Below are positions 1 through 5,953 of a stretch of DNA of 58,120 nt, piece after piece. The notes under the pieces were generated by a model that saw nothing but the letters and a program-made list of their open reading frames with translations, was not told the origin of the DNA and made no database searches. Origin of the DNA: a virus. The stretch's first letter is position 1. Every line of letters starts with the position of its first letter. Made by a program: the position numbers and the translations under genes. The stretch is taken from positions 1-58,120 of the IMG/VR virus record IMGVR_UViG_3300027969_000117; one strand, written 5' to 3'.

Positions 1-2
1 GG

Positions 3-116
3 CTTGCTTCCTGCCCCGTGAAGTATGAAGTTGACGATCTTCAAGGGTTTGACGGCGTCAGCGTAGCATTTTATCCACCAACAGAGGACGAAGAAGAGGA
101 GGCTGAAGATGAGTGA
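3..116 (+). CDS. C-terminal end of an unidentified protein (5' truncated by window)
   Basis: Only one of the three plus frames is open from the window edge to a TGA at 114-116. It encodes 37 residues ending in a strongly acidic tail (EDEEEEAEDE). The next ATG (109) overlaps its end, which suggests translational coupling. Too little remains to assign a function. Confidence 0.5.
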   Translation, partial: LASCPVKYEVDDLQGFDGVSVAFYPPTEDEEEEAEDE

Positions 117-222
117 TGTTATGACGTGGACCGTACTGTCAATGGCCAAGCTGGTCAAGCCCGTGGCTCTGCCTAGCAAGGTTAGTGCTACTATGTCGGG
201 AGGCAAAGTAGTCAAGACCTAG
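109..222 (+). CDS. Small early hypothetical protein (37 aa)
   Basis: ATG at 109 overlaps the end of the preceding frame and is preceded by a purine-rich AAGAGGAGG site at about 93-101. The 37-residue product starts MSDVMTWTVL and ends GGKVVKT; it has no recognised motif. It is followed by a promoter/terminator composite at 251-288. Short length limits confidence, but the ribosome-binding site and coupling support translation. Confidence 0.5.
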   Translation: MSDVMTWTVLSMAKLVKPVALPSKVSATMSGGKVVKT

Positions 223-250
223 ACCGTTGTTTTCATACAACAGAGGAATA

Positions 251-269
251 ACCCGCCGGTTGTGCGGGT
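251..269 (+). terminator. Stem-loop overlapping the next promoter
   Basis: ACCCGC (251-256) pairs with GCGGGT (264-269) around a 7-nt loop. The stem-loop overlaps the -35 hexamer (260-265) of the following promoter. Confidence 0.5.
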
Positions 270-288
270 TTCCCATTTGTGCTATAAT
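260..288 (+). promoter_or_regulatory. Early sigma-70-type promoter
   Basis: TTGTGC (260-265), 17-bp spacer, TATAAT (283-288). It drives the 49-aa gene at 315. Confidence 0.7.
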
Positions 289-314
289 ACACACATAGAC
301 AACAAAAGGAACTC

Positions 315-464
315 ATGTACGCAATCGTTAACACTACAACCAAAGCTATTACATTTTACAATAATTTTGCCGCCGCTTCCGAAGCGTGTCGCGCTTACAA
401 TGTGCTTCCGGGTCATAACGTATACGTTATTAACTTTGCCGTACCGGAAATCGAACAATTATAA
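315..464 (+). CDS. Small early hypothetical protein (49 aa)
   Basis: ATG at 315 follows AAAAGGAA about 7 nt upstream and lies about 27 nt below a TATAAT box. The 49-residue product begins MYAIVNTTTK and ends VPEIEQL. No motif is recognised. It sits between two terminator/promoter composites, so it is a single-gene early transcription unit. Confidence 0.6.
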   Translation: MYAIVNTTTKAITFYNNFAAASEACRAYNVLPGHNVYVINFAVPEIEQL

Positions 465-475
465 AATACGTAATA

Positions 476-503
476 ACCCGCCGCAAGCGCGGGTCTTTGT
501 TTT
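476..503 (+). terminator. Intrinsic terminator
   Basis: ACCCGC (476-481) and GCGGGT (489-494) form a stem with loop CGCAAGC, followed by CTTTGTTTT. It lies just after the 49-aa gene and just before an extended -10 promoter. Confidence 0.6.
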
Positions 504-504
504 A

Positions 505-513
505 TGTTATAAT
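505..513 (+). promoter_or_regulatory. Extended -10 early promoter
   Basis: TGT-TATAAT (TG at 505-506, TATAAT at 508-513) with no good -35 hexamer 17 bp upstream. The TG extension may compensate. It drives the gene at 540. Confidence 0.55.
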
Positions 514-539
514 ACACACTTGTTTTAAAAGGAATCAAA

Positions 540-782
540 ATGGGAATTTACGCAAGTACAGTTAACGCATTTGCAGAATCTGCCGCTCGTGCTAAAGTTT
601 ACACTATGCAAAATCGTCTGCAGAGCTACGGACAAACTGCACAGCAGTTAAATGTAAGCACAGCAAAGTTTCGCAGAGATATCGAAGCTAAAAAAGTAAA
701 GTTTATTGCAAAATTAGAAAAAGAACGTGTTGTAAAATTACAACAAGAACTCGCTAGTCTGCAAGCAAAGCATACACAATAA
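540..782 (+). CDS. Small charged, helical early protein (80 aa)
   Basis: ATG at 540 has AAAAGGA 6 nt upstream. The C-terminal half (about residues 45-80) is rich in Lys, Glu and Gln with heptad-like hydrophobic spacing, so a coiled coil is likely. Not recognised by family. It is monocistronic, between an extended -10 promoter and the composite terminator/promoter at 791-835. Confidence 0.65.
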   Translation: MGIYASTVNAFAESAARAKVYTMQNRLQSYGQTAQQLNVSTAKFRRDIEAKKVKFIAKLEKERVVKLQQELASLQAKHTQ

Positions 783-790
783 CACTACAG

Positions 791-824
791 CGCACAGGGT
801 CTTTACTTGACATCTGTGCGTTTT
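791..824 (+). terminator. Terminator hairpin enclosing the next -35 element
   Basis: CGCACAG (791-797) pairs with CTGTGCG (814-820), followed by TTTT. The 16-nt loop contains the TTGACA (807-812) of the downstream promoter. Confidence 0.55.
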
Positions 825-835
825 GGAGTTATAAT
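807..835 (+). promoter_or_regulatory. Consensus early sigma-70 promoter
   Basis: TTGACA (807-812), 17 bp, TATAAT (830-835). Perfect consensus; drives the gene at 861. Confidence 0.85.
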
Positions 836-860
836 ACACACATAGCAACAAAGGAAACAA

Positions 861-1085
861 ATGAAAAACACAATTAAACGCATTAACAAAGCATTTAGCA
901 AACTGTACGCAATGGGAGACAGCGGACTAGATTATTTGGACAAACACTATGCAGTAGATGCGGCTTTAATACAACATTTTTACGACGAGACACTTGACAC
1001 GCTAACTAAAGCACAGTTAAGCGAGCTAGCGGAGCAACTAGAGGAAGTTGCTAGCGATGCGGAATTTGACTTAGAGACAATTTGA
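861..1085 (+). CDS. Small acidic early protein (74 aa)
   Basis: ATG at 861 follows AAAGGAAAC. The 74 residues have an acidic, helical C-terminal half (LSELAEQLEEVASDAEFDLE). No family recognised. The next promoter's -35 (1066-1071) lies inside the end of this coding region. Confidence 0.65.
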   Translation: MKNTIKRINKAFSKLYAMGDSGLDYLDKHYAVDAALIQHFYDETLDTLTKAQLSELAEQLEEVASDAEFDLETI

Positions 1086-1094
1086 AGTTATAAT
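1066..1094 (+). promoter_or_regulatory. Early sigma-70-type promoter
   Basis: TTGACT (1066-1071), 17 bp, TATAAT (1089-1094). The -35 is within the upstream gene; drives the gene at 1132. Confidence 0.75.
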
Positions 1095-1131
1095 AAACAC
1101 TTAAACAAACAACGCAATAGGAGCGAAAACT

Positions 1132-1512
1132 ATGCAAGCAACTACATTTAATGTTAGCGACAAGCTGACACTAGCAAGTACAGACACAGACGAAGACAGC
1201 GTTAGTACAACATACAACTGCAACGTAGAAGTACAACTTGCGGGCGACAGCATATGGGACTGCGAGCTAGAGGCAGTTACAATTACAAGCATACACATTA
1301 GTGAGACAGACTGGGGCGATGGCGACACTAGCATACATATTGCAGTTTGCTATAGTGTAGACGGCTTTGACGATGGCGAAGCACTAGAGGGAAGCTGGCG
1401 TATATACACAGACAGCGGTTTTGAAGCGGCTGTTAGCGAGCTACTAGGCACAGACGTTACATTTACAGAGCAGGGAATGCAAGACGACGGCTACGCGAGC
1501 ATGGAACTGTAA
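1132..1512 (+). CDS. Acidic early hypothetical protein (126 aa)
   Basis: Start supported by AATAGGAGC 9 nt upstream of ATG 1132. The product is strongly acidic, with many Asp/Glu and Thr/Ser residues and predicted beta character (VEVQLAGDSIWDCELEAVTI). Very acidic small early proteins in phages sometimes act as DNA mimics or host-enzyme inhibitors, but nothing here demonstrates that. No family recognised. Confidence 0.7.
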   Translation: MQATTFNVSDKLTLASTDTDEDSVSTTYNCNVEVQLAGDSIWDCELEAVTITSIHISETDWGDGDTSIHIAVCYSVDGFDDGEALEGSWRIYTDSGFEAAVSELLGTDVTFTEQGMQDDGYASMEL

Positions 1513-1528
1513 TAGTTGAGTAAAGTGG

Positions 1529-1558
1529 AAGGGCTTTGGTTGACACTAGAGCCCTTTT
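1529..1558 (+). terminator. Terminator hairpin enclosing the next -35 element
   Basis: AAGGGCT (1529-1535) pairs with AGCCCTT (1550-1556), followed by TT. TTGACA (1540-1545) lies in the loop. Confidence 0.6.
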
Positions 1559-1568
1559 GCGTTATAAT
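1540..1568 (+). promoter_or_regulatory. Consensus early sigma-70 promoter
   Basis: TTGACA (1540-1545), 17 bp, TATAAT (1563-1568). Drives the two-gene unit at 1594 and 1770. Confidence 0.85.
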
Positions 1569-1593
1569 ACACTTACACTAACAAGGAGCACCT

Positions 1594-1773
1594 ATGCTAA
1601 CAACTCAGGAAAAAATCGAGCGTTTACAAATGGCAATCGCTTTGCTACAGGACGCAGACGCAGGCATACAAACTGCCTTAGGGGACACCGAAGCCTGCTA
1701 CGAAATTCACTGTGCTATAGAAAGTCTAATAGACGATGTACAAGACGCAATTAACGCTAAGGAGCAGGCATGA
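1594..1773 (+). CDS. Small acidic helical early protein (59 aa)
   Basis: ATG at 1594 has an ACAAGGAGC site 6 nt upstream. The product starts MLTTQEKIER and is almost entirely helical and acidic. Its TGA (1771-1773) overlaps the ATG of the next gene (ATGA at 1770), indicating translational coupling. Function unknown. Confidence 0.7.
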   Translation: MLTTQEKIERLQMAIALLQDADAGIQTALGDTEACYEIHCAIESLIDDVQDAINAKEQA

Positions 1774-2018
1774 TTACCCCAGACACCCTCAAAGAGCTTA
1801 TTTCCTATCATGCCCCTACGCTGACCAAGTTGGCTAGGGAAAGCGGCTACAAGGGCCCTGCGTTTAGCTCGTGTAAGTTCCTGGGCATTACAAACGGGGG
1901 ACAGTTCTGCTACATGGCAGTCTTCTTAGTAGAGGGCGGCACAGACAGCACCAAGTTGTTCTTAACCCACACAGGCAGTAGGGTTAACGTAGACTACCAC
2001 TTGACAGAAGTCTTCTAA
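1770..2018 (+). CDS. Small early hypothetical protein (82 aa)
   Basis: Coupled to the preceding gene by an ATGA overlap, with AAGGAGCAGGC as its ribosome-binding site. Sequence MITPDTLKEL...HLTEVF shows a helical N-terminus then alternating hydrophobics (beta). No family recognised. The -35 of the following promoter (2001-2006) lies inside its last codons. Confidence 0.7.
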   Translation: MITPDTLKELISYHAPTLTKLARESGYKGPAFSSCKFLGITNGGQFCYMAVFLVEGGTDSTKLFLTHTGSRVNVDYHLTEVF

Positions 2019-2029
2019 GACGTTATAAT
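2001..2029 (+). promoter_or_regulatory. Consensus early sigma-70 promoter
   Basis: TTGACA (2001-2006, inside the upstream gene), 17 bp, TATAAT (2024-2029), then a leader ending CAACAAGGAGC. Confidence 0.85.
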
Positions 2030-2055
2030 ACATATATCGCAACAAGGAGCACACT

Positions 2056-2325
2056 ATGTCAGCAGTCAACATCGGCGGTATTACTAAAGTTTACTCGGGC
2101 AAGGCAGGCACCTGTATGTGCGGCTGTGCCGGCAAGTACAGTTACACGTCTCACGGCGCTGTCAACGACAATCCGGGCTATGATGTAAGCGACAGCGTGA
2201 ACGAGCGCTCGGTCAAGATCATAGCAGGCAAAGTGTTGCGTAATCCCAACACTGATCACAGTGACGCAGGTTACGCAGTACTTGAGCAAAATGGTCGGGT
2301 ATTGGTTGTGTTTCTTAAAGACTGA
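2056..2325 (+). CDS. Small early protein with a CxCxC cluster (89 aa)
   Basis: ATG at 2056 follows CAAGGAGC. A cysteine cluster, TCMCGCAGKY at about residues 19-28, is followed by a beta-rich remainder (YAVLEQNGRVLVVFLKD). The cluster could bind metal, but no complete zinc-finger pattern is present. This type of small CxCG protein occurs in phage early regions without known function (family impression only). Confidence 0.7.
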   Translation: MSAVNIGGITKVYSGKAGTCMCGCAGKYSYTSHGAVNDNPGYDVSDSVNERSVKIIAGKVLRNPNTDHSDAGYAVLEQNGRVLVVFLKD

Positions 2326-2334
2326 TGTTATAAT
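2306..2334 (+). promoter_or_regulatory. Early promoter, extended -10
   Basis: TTGTGT (2306-2311), 17 bp, TATAAT (2329-2334) with a TGT extension. The -35 overlaps the upstream gene. The leader is nearly identical to that at 2024-2055. Confidence 0.65.
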
Positions 2335-2360
2335 ACATATATCGCAACAAGGAGCAGACA

Positions 2361-2606
2361 ATGAAAGTTAAAGATCTCATCGAGCAGTTAGGCTTCCAGG
2401 ACCCAGAAGCTGAAGTTCACTTTAGCTACAACTATGGCGATCACTGGCGCTCGCAGGTAGCCCCAAAGGTCAGTCAAGTGTTTGAGGGTGTTGTAGAGTT
2501 TAGCGAGTACCACCGCATGGACAAGCTCGTAGACGAAGAAGACACTTACGACGAAGATACTGGCGACTACAAAGCAGACGTTCGCCGTGTTGTTGTTATT
2601 GACTAA
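2361..2606 (+). CDS. Small acidic early protein (81 aa)
   Basis: ATG at 2361 has CAAGGAGC upstream. It begins MKVKDLIEQLGFQDPEAEVHF, a pattern common in small phage proteins of unknown function that start with a helix followed by a conserved 'P-E-A-x-V' strand. An acidic stretch (VDEEDTYDEDTGDY) precedes a C-terminal strand. Co-transcribed with the next gene, 11 nt downstream. Confidence 0.7.
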   Translation: MKVKDLIEQLGFQDPEAEVHFSYNYGDHWRSQVAPKVSQVFEGVVEFSEYHRMDKLVDEEDTYDEDTGDYKADVRRVVVID

Positions 2607-2617
2607 AGGAGAAAACT

Positions 2618-2827
2618 ATGTACGCAACGGTAGAAGGTCAGCAAATCAAAGTCGGCGACTATGTCTGCTTCAAGTCAGACGTAGAGCAATGTGGCAAGGT
2701 CGTGGCAATCAAGAAGAGCTACATGGGCACGGCACTCACGCTGGAGAATGAGAGTGGCTTCTCTGGGGGCTACATTGGCGGGCAGACCCGCACAGTTGAA
2801 GAAGCTAGCGACTGCTGGGTTGAATAA
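2618..2827 (+). CDS. Small SH3/KOW-like early protein (69 aa)
   Basis: The start follows AAAGGAGAAAACT. Residues 9-30 (KVGDYVCFKSDVEQCGKVVA) resemble the opening strands of SH3-like beta barrels seen in many small phage proteins. Function unknown. Second gene of a pair with 2361; followed by a hairpin/promoter composite. Confidence 0.65.
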   Translation: MYATVEGQQIKVGDYVCFKSDVEQCGKVVAIKKSYMGTALTLENESGFSGGYIGGQTRTVEEASDCWVE

Positions 2828-2846
2828 CCCTTCGGTTGACAGGGTT
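2826..2846 (+). terminator. Hairpin enclosing the next -35 element
   Basis: AACCCT (2826-2831) pairs with AGGGTT (2841-2846). The loop carries most of TTGACA (2836-2841). Confidence 0.5.
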
Positions 2847-2864
2847 TCCAAAAGACGTTATAAT
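2836..2864 (+). promoter_or_regulatory. Consensus early sigma-70 promoter
   Basis: TTGACA (2836-2841), 17 bp, TATAAT (2859-2864). Drives the gene at 2894. Confidence 0.85.
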
Positions 2865-2893
2865 TAAGACTTACACACACTGGAGCACACAAA

Positions 2894-3349
2894 ATGGGTA
2901 CACGAAGCACTATCGCGCTAGAGTTTGCAGACGGCACAGTAGAACAAGTCTACTGTCATTGGGACGGTTACTTGTCGCACAACGGCCATATCCTCGCTAA
3001 ACATTACAGCGATCCGTTCAAATTGCGCGACCTTATTGACTTGGGCGATGTTAGCTCGCTCCGTCCTGAAGTGGGTTCCGGTCATCCCTTTAGTCAGTTT
3101 GACACTACAATGACTACAGAGCAATTTGATGCGCTCTACGGCAATATGTGTACATTCTACGGACGTGACCGTAAAGAGACAGGCACGGGTGCTAAGAAGT
3201 TTGTTGACTTCCAGGACTACTTAGCTCGTCATCAGTATGAGGAATACGAGTATATCCTGCGCAAAGACGGCAACTGGTATGTCAAACAGCACAGCGCAGA
3301 ATACGAGCTGTTGGCGCCAGCATTGGCCAAAGAGCTAGAAACAGCGTGA
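2894..3349 (+). CDS. Conserved phage hypothetical protein, MGTRSTI family (151 aa)
   Basis: Begins MGTRSTIALEFADGTVEQVY and continues with a CHWDGYLSHNG motif, a combination I recognise from a widespread phage family of unknown function. The WDGY motif sits at about residues 23-26. The ORF is complete and preceded by a TGGAGC site. It is the largest protein of the first 7 kb. Biochemical role unknown. Confidence 0.8.
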   Translation: MGTRSTIALEFADGTVEQVYCHWDGYLSHNGHILAKHYSDPFKLRDLIDLGDVSSLRPEVGSGHPFSQFDTTMTTEQFDALYGNMCTFYGRDRKETGTGAKKFVDFQDYLARHQYEEYEYILRKDGNWYVKQHSAEYELLAPALAKELETA

Positions 3350-3367
3350 CAGGGTTCAACAGCAAAC

Positions 3368-3379
3368 GGGCTTCGGCCC
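3368..3379 (+). terminator. UUCG tetraloop hairpin
   Basis: GGGC (3368-3371), loop TTCG, GCCC (3376-3379), followed directly by TTGACA at 3380. A weak terminator or RNA-processing element; no T-run. Confidence 0.35.
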
Positions 3380-3402
3380 TTGACAAACTCAAAGGACAAG
3401 GT

Positions 3403-3618
3403 ATGAAGACAGCAATGGTAACCACTATCCTGCGTCAAGAGATTCAAGTGCCCGATGACTGGGAGCGTGAGGATGTATTGGACTTCTTAGGCGAGTTCCA
3501 ATCGTTCCGTACAGCGTTCCAGGGTGTATCAAACGAAGACCAAACAGCCCGCATCGTTGACTTGTGCGTTGTGGAAGAAGAGATCACAGAGTTAGGCGAT
3601 GTTGCCTACGATAATTAA
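3403..3618 (+). CDS. Small acidic early protein (71 aa)
   Basis: ATG 3403 is chosen because AAAGGA lies about 7 nt upstream; the open frame extends upstream but without a comparable site. Sequence MKTAMVTTIL...ELGDVAYDN is acidic with mixed alpha/beta character. A GGGC-TTCG-GCCC hairpin (3368-3379) and an orphan TTGACA (3380-3385) precede it, but no good -10 is present at 17 bp. Confidence 0.65.
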   Translation: MKTAMVTTILRQEIQVPDDWEREDVLDFLGEFQSFRTAFQGVSNEDQTARIVDLCVVEEEITELGDVAYDN

Positions 3619-3627
3619 GGAGTTGAT

Positions 3628-3807
3628 ATGAGCGGTATTAAAGATTTGGCTTATGACATTGAGCAACTGTACATCGAAGGACACAGTGCCAAAATGATTT
3701 CGATCATGCTGGACTGCCCAATCGAGCAGGTGTTGGGCTTCTTGGAAGACATTGGTGTGGCAGATGCGCCACAAGAGGAGGTCTATAGTCCATATTACGG
3801 TGCTTGA
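3628..3807 (+). CDS. Small HTH-like phage protein (59 aa)
   Basis: ATG 3628 is preceded by TTAAGGAGTTG. Residues about 8-43 (YDIEQLYIEGHSAKMISIML, then PIEQVLGFLEDIGV) look like a helix-turn-helix: helix, 'G-H/Y-S' turn, helix, conserved C-P, recognition helix. Similar short HTH proteins recur in phage early regions. It could bind DNA, perhaps at the repeated early promoters, but that is inference. Co-transcribed with 3403. Confidence 0.7.
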   Translation: MSGIKDLAYDIEQLYIEGHSAKMISIMLDCPIEQVLGFLEDIGVADAPQEEVYSPYYGA

Positions 3808-3813
3808 TTTCGG

Positions 3814-3842
3814 TTGACAGCCAATCCAAATGGTTGTATAAT
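3814..3842 (+). promoter_or_regulatory. Consensus early sigma-70 promoter
   Basis: TTGACA (3814-3819), 17 bp, TATAAT (3837-3842). Drives the gene at 3909 with a leader of about 60 nt, longer than at other early promoters. Confidence 0.8.
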
Positions 3843-3908
3843 AGAGTTATGGTTAGGACAGTTCTTAACCATGTTAGTTAACAGACATTCACACACAAGG
3901 AGTTTTAT

Positions 3909-4322
3909 ATGTCTTCATTTTCACATGCTGGTGTTTCTAAACTGGACGGCGAATTCAAAGTTCGCTTCTGTAACGATGCTCTTCGTCAGAAGGTGCTGAT
4001 CAAGAACGGTCACACTGATATTGATATCCTTGAGCTCAAGCACCCTATGACCAAGGTCGAGGCTGTTGAGTTCCTGTTGTCAATTGACTTTGACAATGGC
4101 AATAAGGCTGTCCGTGCCGCACTTGAGCAGGCTTTGGACAAGCGTTCTGCTCCTGAGGCTGCTAATCGCGACAAGCCTAAGAAGGAAGCTAAGAAGCCCA
4201 AGGCTCCTGCTAAGCCTAAGGCCAAGGGTCCAACGATGGATGCTATCAAGGCCAAGGTTGCAGCCAAGACTGCTGTTACCAAAGCTGACGTTACGGCACA
4301 GCTGGAAGACGCTCCGTTCTAA
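3909..4322 (+). CDS. Hypothetical protein with a Lys/Ala/Pro-rich linker (137 aa)
   Basis: ATG 3909 has an ACAAGGAG site. Residues 1-75 form a compact alpha/beta segment (GEFKVRFCNDALRQKVLIKN...). Residues about 80-115 are a basic KPKKEAKKPKAPAKPKAKG linker, and the C-terminus is short and helical. The basic tail suggests nucleic-acid contact, but the family is not recognised. Followed by strong terminators. Confidence 0.7.
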   Translation: MSSFSHAGVSKLDGEFKVRFCNDALRQKVLIKNGHTDIDILELKHPMTKVEAVEFLLSIDFDNGNKAVRAALEQALDKRSAPEAANRDKPKKEAKKPKAPAKPKAKGPTMDAIKAKVAAKTAVTKADVTAQLEDAPF

Positions 4323-4325
4323 CCC

Positions 4326-4347
4326 AAAGAGGCCCGAGTGCCTCTTT
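4326..4347 (+). terminator. Terminator hairpin
   Basis: AAAGAGGC (4326-4333) and GCCTCTTT (4340-4347) with loop CCGAGT. First of two nested or adjacent hairpins after the gene ending at 4322. Confidence 0.65.
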
Positions 4348-4388
4348 GTAGAGCTCATTAAATAACGTGAGCTCTACAAAGAGCTTTT
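4345..4388 (+). terminator. Long hairpin, likely terminator
   Basis: TTTGTAGAGCTCA (4345-4357) pairs with TGAGCTCTACAAA (4368-4380), a 13-bp stem, followed by GAGCTTTT. It shares TTT with the previous stem, so the two could be alternative structures. Confidence 0.6.
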
Positions 4389-4403
4389 AACCAAGGAGTG
4401 AAT

Positions 4404-4595
4404 ATGAAAGAACTATTAGTCATTGCCGCTGTGATCCTAGTGATCATCTTCGGACCCTTTGCTTCCATTTGGGCGCTGAATGTATTCGGTGACACCTTGT
4501 GGCCGGGCAAGCAGATACCCTACACATTCGAAACTTGGGCGGCCGCTATCATCATGGCAGGCGTCTTCAAGTCTACCATCACTAAGAAGGATTGA
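4404..4595 (+). CDS. Small membrane protein (63 aa)
   Basis: ATG 4404 is chosen because AAGGAG (4393-4398) is correctly placed; an upstream in-frame GTG overlaps that site. Residues about 3-27 are a hydrophobic transmembrane helix (LLVIAAVILVIIFGPFASIW). A second hydrophobic stretch (TWAAAIIMAGVF) follows the conserved-looking IPYTFETWAA. Small proteins with this IPYT-ETWAA pattern occur in many phages, function unknown. Confidence 0.75.
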   Translation: MKELLVIAAVILVIIFGPFASIWALNVFGDTLWPGKQIPYTFETWAAAIIMAGVFKSTITKKD

Positions 4596-4598
4596 TCC

Positions 4599-4817
4599 AT
4601 GAGCCGATTACAACTACACGGGCGTCCGTGGGTAGTGTTTGACGCAAAGAACAAGGATCACCGTAAATGGTTTGCGGACTTTAACCAAACGTCCATGTGG
4701 GGTCATTGCCCAGTTCGATTCGTGGTCAACGAGGATCACGGTGACTTGATCACCCAAATCCAACGTGAATTGATTGCCTATTACGTGAATCGAGAGTTTG
4801 GACAAAAAAGTTCTTGA
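4599..4817 (+). CDS. Conserved small phage protein (72 aa)
   Basis: Lies 4 nt after the membrane protein. The sequence FDAKNKDHRKWFADF and CPVRFVVNEDHGDLITQIQR matches a short phage protein family I recognise but whose function is unknown. Its TGA (4815-4817) is embedded in the TTGACG of the next promoter. Confidence 0.75.
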   Translation: MSRLQLHGRPWVVFDAKNKDHRKWFADFNQTSMWGHCPVRFVVNEDHGDLITQIQRELIAYYVNREFGQKSS

Positions 4818-4842
4818 CGAGACCGTAATAAGGCTGTAACAT
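4814..4842 (+). promoter_or_regulatory. Weaker early promoter
   Basis: TTGACG (4814-4819), 17 bp, TAACAT (4837-4842). The stop codon of the upstream gene lies in the -35. Drives the gene at 4886. Confidence 0.45.
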
Positions 4843-4885
4843 AGTATTAACTGTTTAATTACAGTCTTATATAGGAAACTAAAAA

Positions 4886-5158
4886 ATGTTAAACAAAATC
4901 AATTCAGGAACTAAGACACACAAGTTGTTCACAGCCCTACAGTCAGGCGAGCGTTTGACTGCTAGCCAAGCAGAAAAGCGTTTTGGTGTTAAGAACATCA
5001 GCGCCGAAGTAAGCCGCATCCGCCAAGCAGGCTATGCCGTTTACGCCAACAAGCGTACAGCTGGCAACAACGTTGAAGTCACTGAGTATCAGATTGGTAC
5101 ACCAAGCCGCACACTCGTTGCCGCTGGTTACAAGGCTATGGCACTTGGCCTAGTCTAA
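4886..5158 (+). CDS. Winged-helix/HTH-like protein (90 aa)
   Basis: Residues about 8-60 form a typical helix-turn-helix with wing: THKLFTALQSGERLTASQAE, then KRFGVKNISAEVSRIRQAGY and an AVYANKRT wing. Such phage proteins are usually annotated as HTH-domain proteins of unknown target. It could regulate the early array, but no direct evidence exists. Followed by a strong terminator region. Confidence 0.75.
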   Translation: MLNKINSGTKTHKLFTALQSGERLTASQAEKRFGVKNISAEVSRIRQAGYAVYANKRTAGNNVEVTEYQIGTPSRTLVAAGYKAMALGLV

Positions 5159-5204
5159 GAGTTCGCTCCGAAAGTCCTAGGATTCGCTCCCCTAGGCACC
5201 CTTA

Positions 5205-5242
5205 GCCCTCGCCTACTGTGAAGTACGCGGGGGCATCTTTTT
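5205..5242 (+). terminator. Intrinsic terminator
   Basis: GCCCTCGC (5205-5212) pairs with GCGGGGGC (5227-5234), one G-U pair, followed by ATCTTTTT. Upstream CCTAGG repeats at 5175-5196 can form a further hairpin. Confidence 0.65.
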
Positions 5243-5244
5243 GG

Positions 5245-5273
5245 TTGACAACTGGTAAAACCGGTGCTATAAT
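5245..5273 (+). promoter_or_regulatory. Consensus early promoter with spacer dyad
   Basis: TTGACA (5245-5250), 17 bp, TATAAT (5268-5273). The spacer contains the dyad ACTGGT-AAA-ACCGGT. Confidence 0.85.
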
Positions 5274-5300
5274 TAACATATAGACAGCAAGGAGTAGAAG

Positions 5301-5441
5301 ATGGAATATACCGTAATTTACCCTAATGGCACTGAGCAGAAGTTCTACATCAGAGCAGTGGCAGAGATGTACGCTATGACCAACAAGGGTCGTGTTGTAG
5401 GAAAGCCACAGTTAGTTTTGGTTGACAAGAAGGCCGCTTGA
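5301..5441 (+). CDS. Very small early protein (46 aa)
   Basis: ATG 5301 follows AAGGAGTAGAAG. The product begins MEYTVIYPNG and ends LVLVDKKAA. No family recognised. The -35 hexamer of the next promoter (5422-5427) lies inside its last codons, so gene and promoter are overlapped. Confidence 0.6.
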   Translation: MEYTVIYPNGTEQKFYIRAVAEMYAMTNKGRVVGKPQLVLVDKKAA

Positions 5442-5450
5442 GAGTATAAT
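5422..5450 (+). promoter_or_regulatory. Consensus early promoter for a leaderless gene
   Basis: TTGACA (5422-5427), 17 bp, TATAAT (5445-5450). The ATG at 5457 is 7 nt after the -10, i.e. at the expected transcription start. Confidence 0.8.
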
Positions 5451-5456
5451 ACACAT

Positions 5457-5660
5457 ATGACAAAACGATATATCTACCTAGAGACTACAGAGTGGCCCGA
5501 AGGCACCGCAACCAACAACGTCTATGTCTTCGATAAGAAGCCCGAAGGACGGACTGCGACCTGTGTGGCGTATGTGCCACAAGGACATACTAAGGTACAG
5601 ATCCTACGCACACCGTTGAAACTCGACCTAAAAGGCAGGACATTCAAAGAGCTTGGTTGA
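5457..5660 (+). CDS. Small early protein, predicted leaderless mRNA (67 aa)
   Basis: Sequence MTKRYIYLETTEWPEG...GRTFKELG is predicted beta-rich. The start has no Shine-Dalgarno and coincides with the expected +1 of the promoter at 5422-5450, so translation is probably leaderless. Its TGA (5658-5660) is part of the TTGACA of the next promoter. Function unknown. Confidence 0.7.
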   Translation: MTKRYIYLETTEWPEGTATNNVYVFDKKPEGRTATCVAYVPQGHTKVQILRTPLKLDLKGRTFKELG

Positions 5661-5685
5661 CAAAGTGGTAAAACCGCGTTATAAT
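5657..5685 (+). promoter_or_regulatory. Consensus early promoter with spacer dyad
   Basis: TTGACA (5657-5662, containing the upstream stop codon), 17 bp, TATAAT (5680-5685). Spacer dyad GTGGT-AAA-ACCGC. Confidence 0.85.
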
Positions 5686-5718
5686 ACACACATGAAACAA
5701 ACAAAGAAGGAGCGAGAT

Positions 5719-5943
5719 ATGACAGCGATTACAGTTAAAGAGATGATAGAGGCATTGAGCCGTTTGCCCGGAGACGCAGAGTTGGTAGTGACCGAAAGCG
5801 GTTATTACTGCTATGGCGAATTCGCAACGATCATGTTGCCAGAAGCCTACACCATAGAAGGTGTTGGTATGGACGGAGCCGTGGCTGACGAAAATGTTGG
5901 TCGGGTGGTATACCGCATCGGTCACAGTCACCAAAGCTATTAA
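5719..5943 (+). CDS. Small early hypothetical protein (74 aa)
   Basis: ATG 5719 follows AGAAGGAGCGAG. An in-frame ATG at 5692, near +1, could give a longer leaderless form. N-terminal MTAITVKEMIEALSRLPGDAELVV is the 'helix-LPGDAEV' opening seen in several small phage proteins of unknown function. The next gene starts 10 nt after its stop. Confidence 0.65.
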   Translation: MTAITVKEMIEALSRLPGDAELVVTESGYYCYGEFATIMLPEAYTIEGVGMDGAVADENVGRVVYRIGHSHQSY

Positions 5944-5953
5944 GGAGCAAAGC

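Noticed and set aside
262-528. Open frame of 88 codons starting at GTG 262
   Set aside because: It runs through a promoter and a terminator; the 49-aa frame at 315 has the proper ribosome-binding site.
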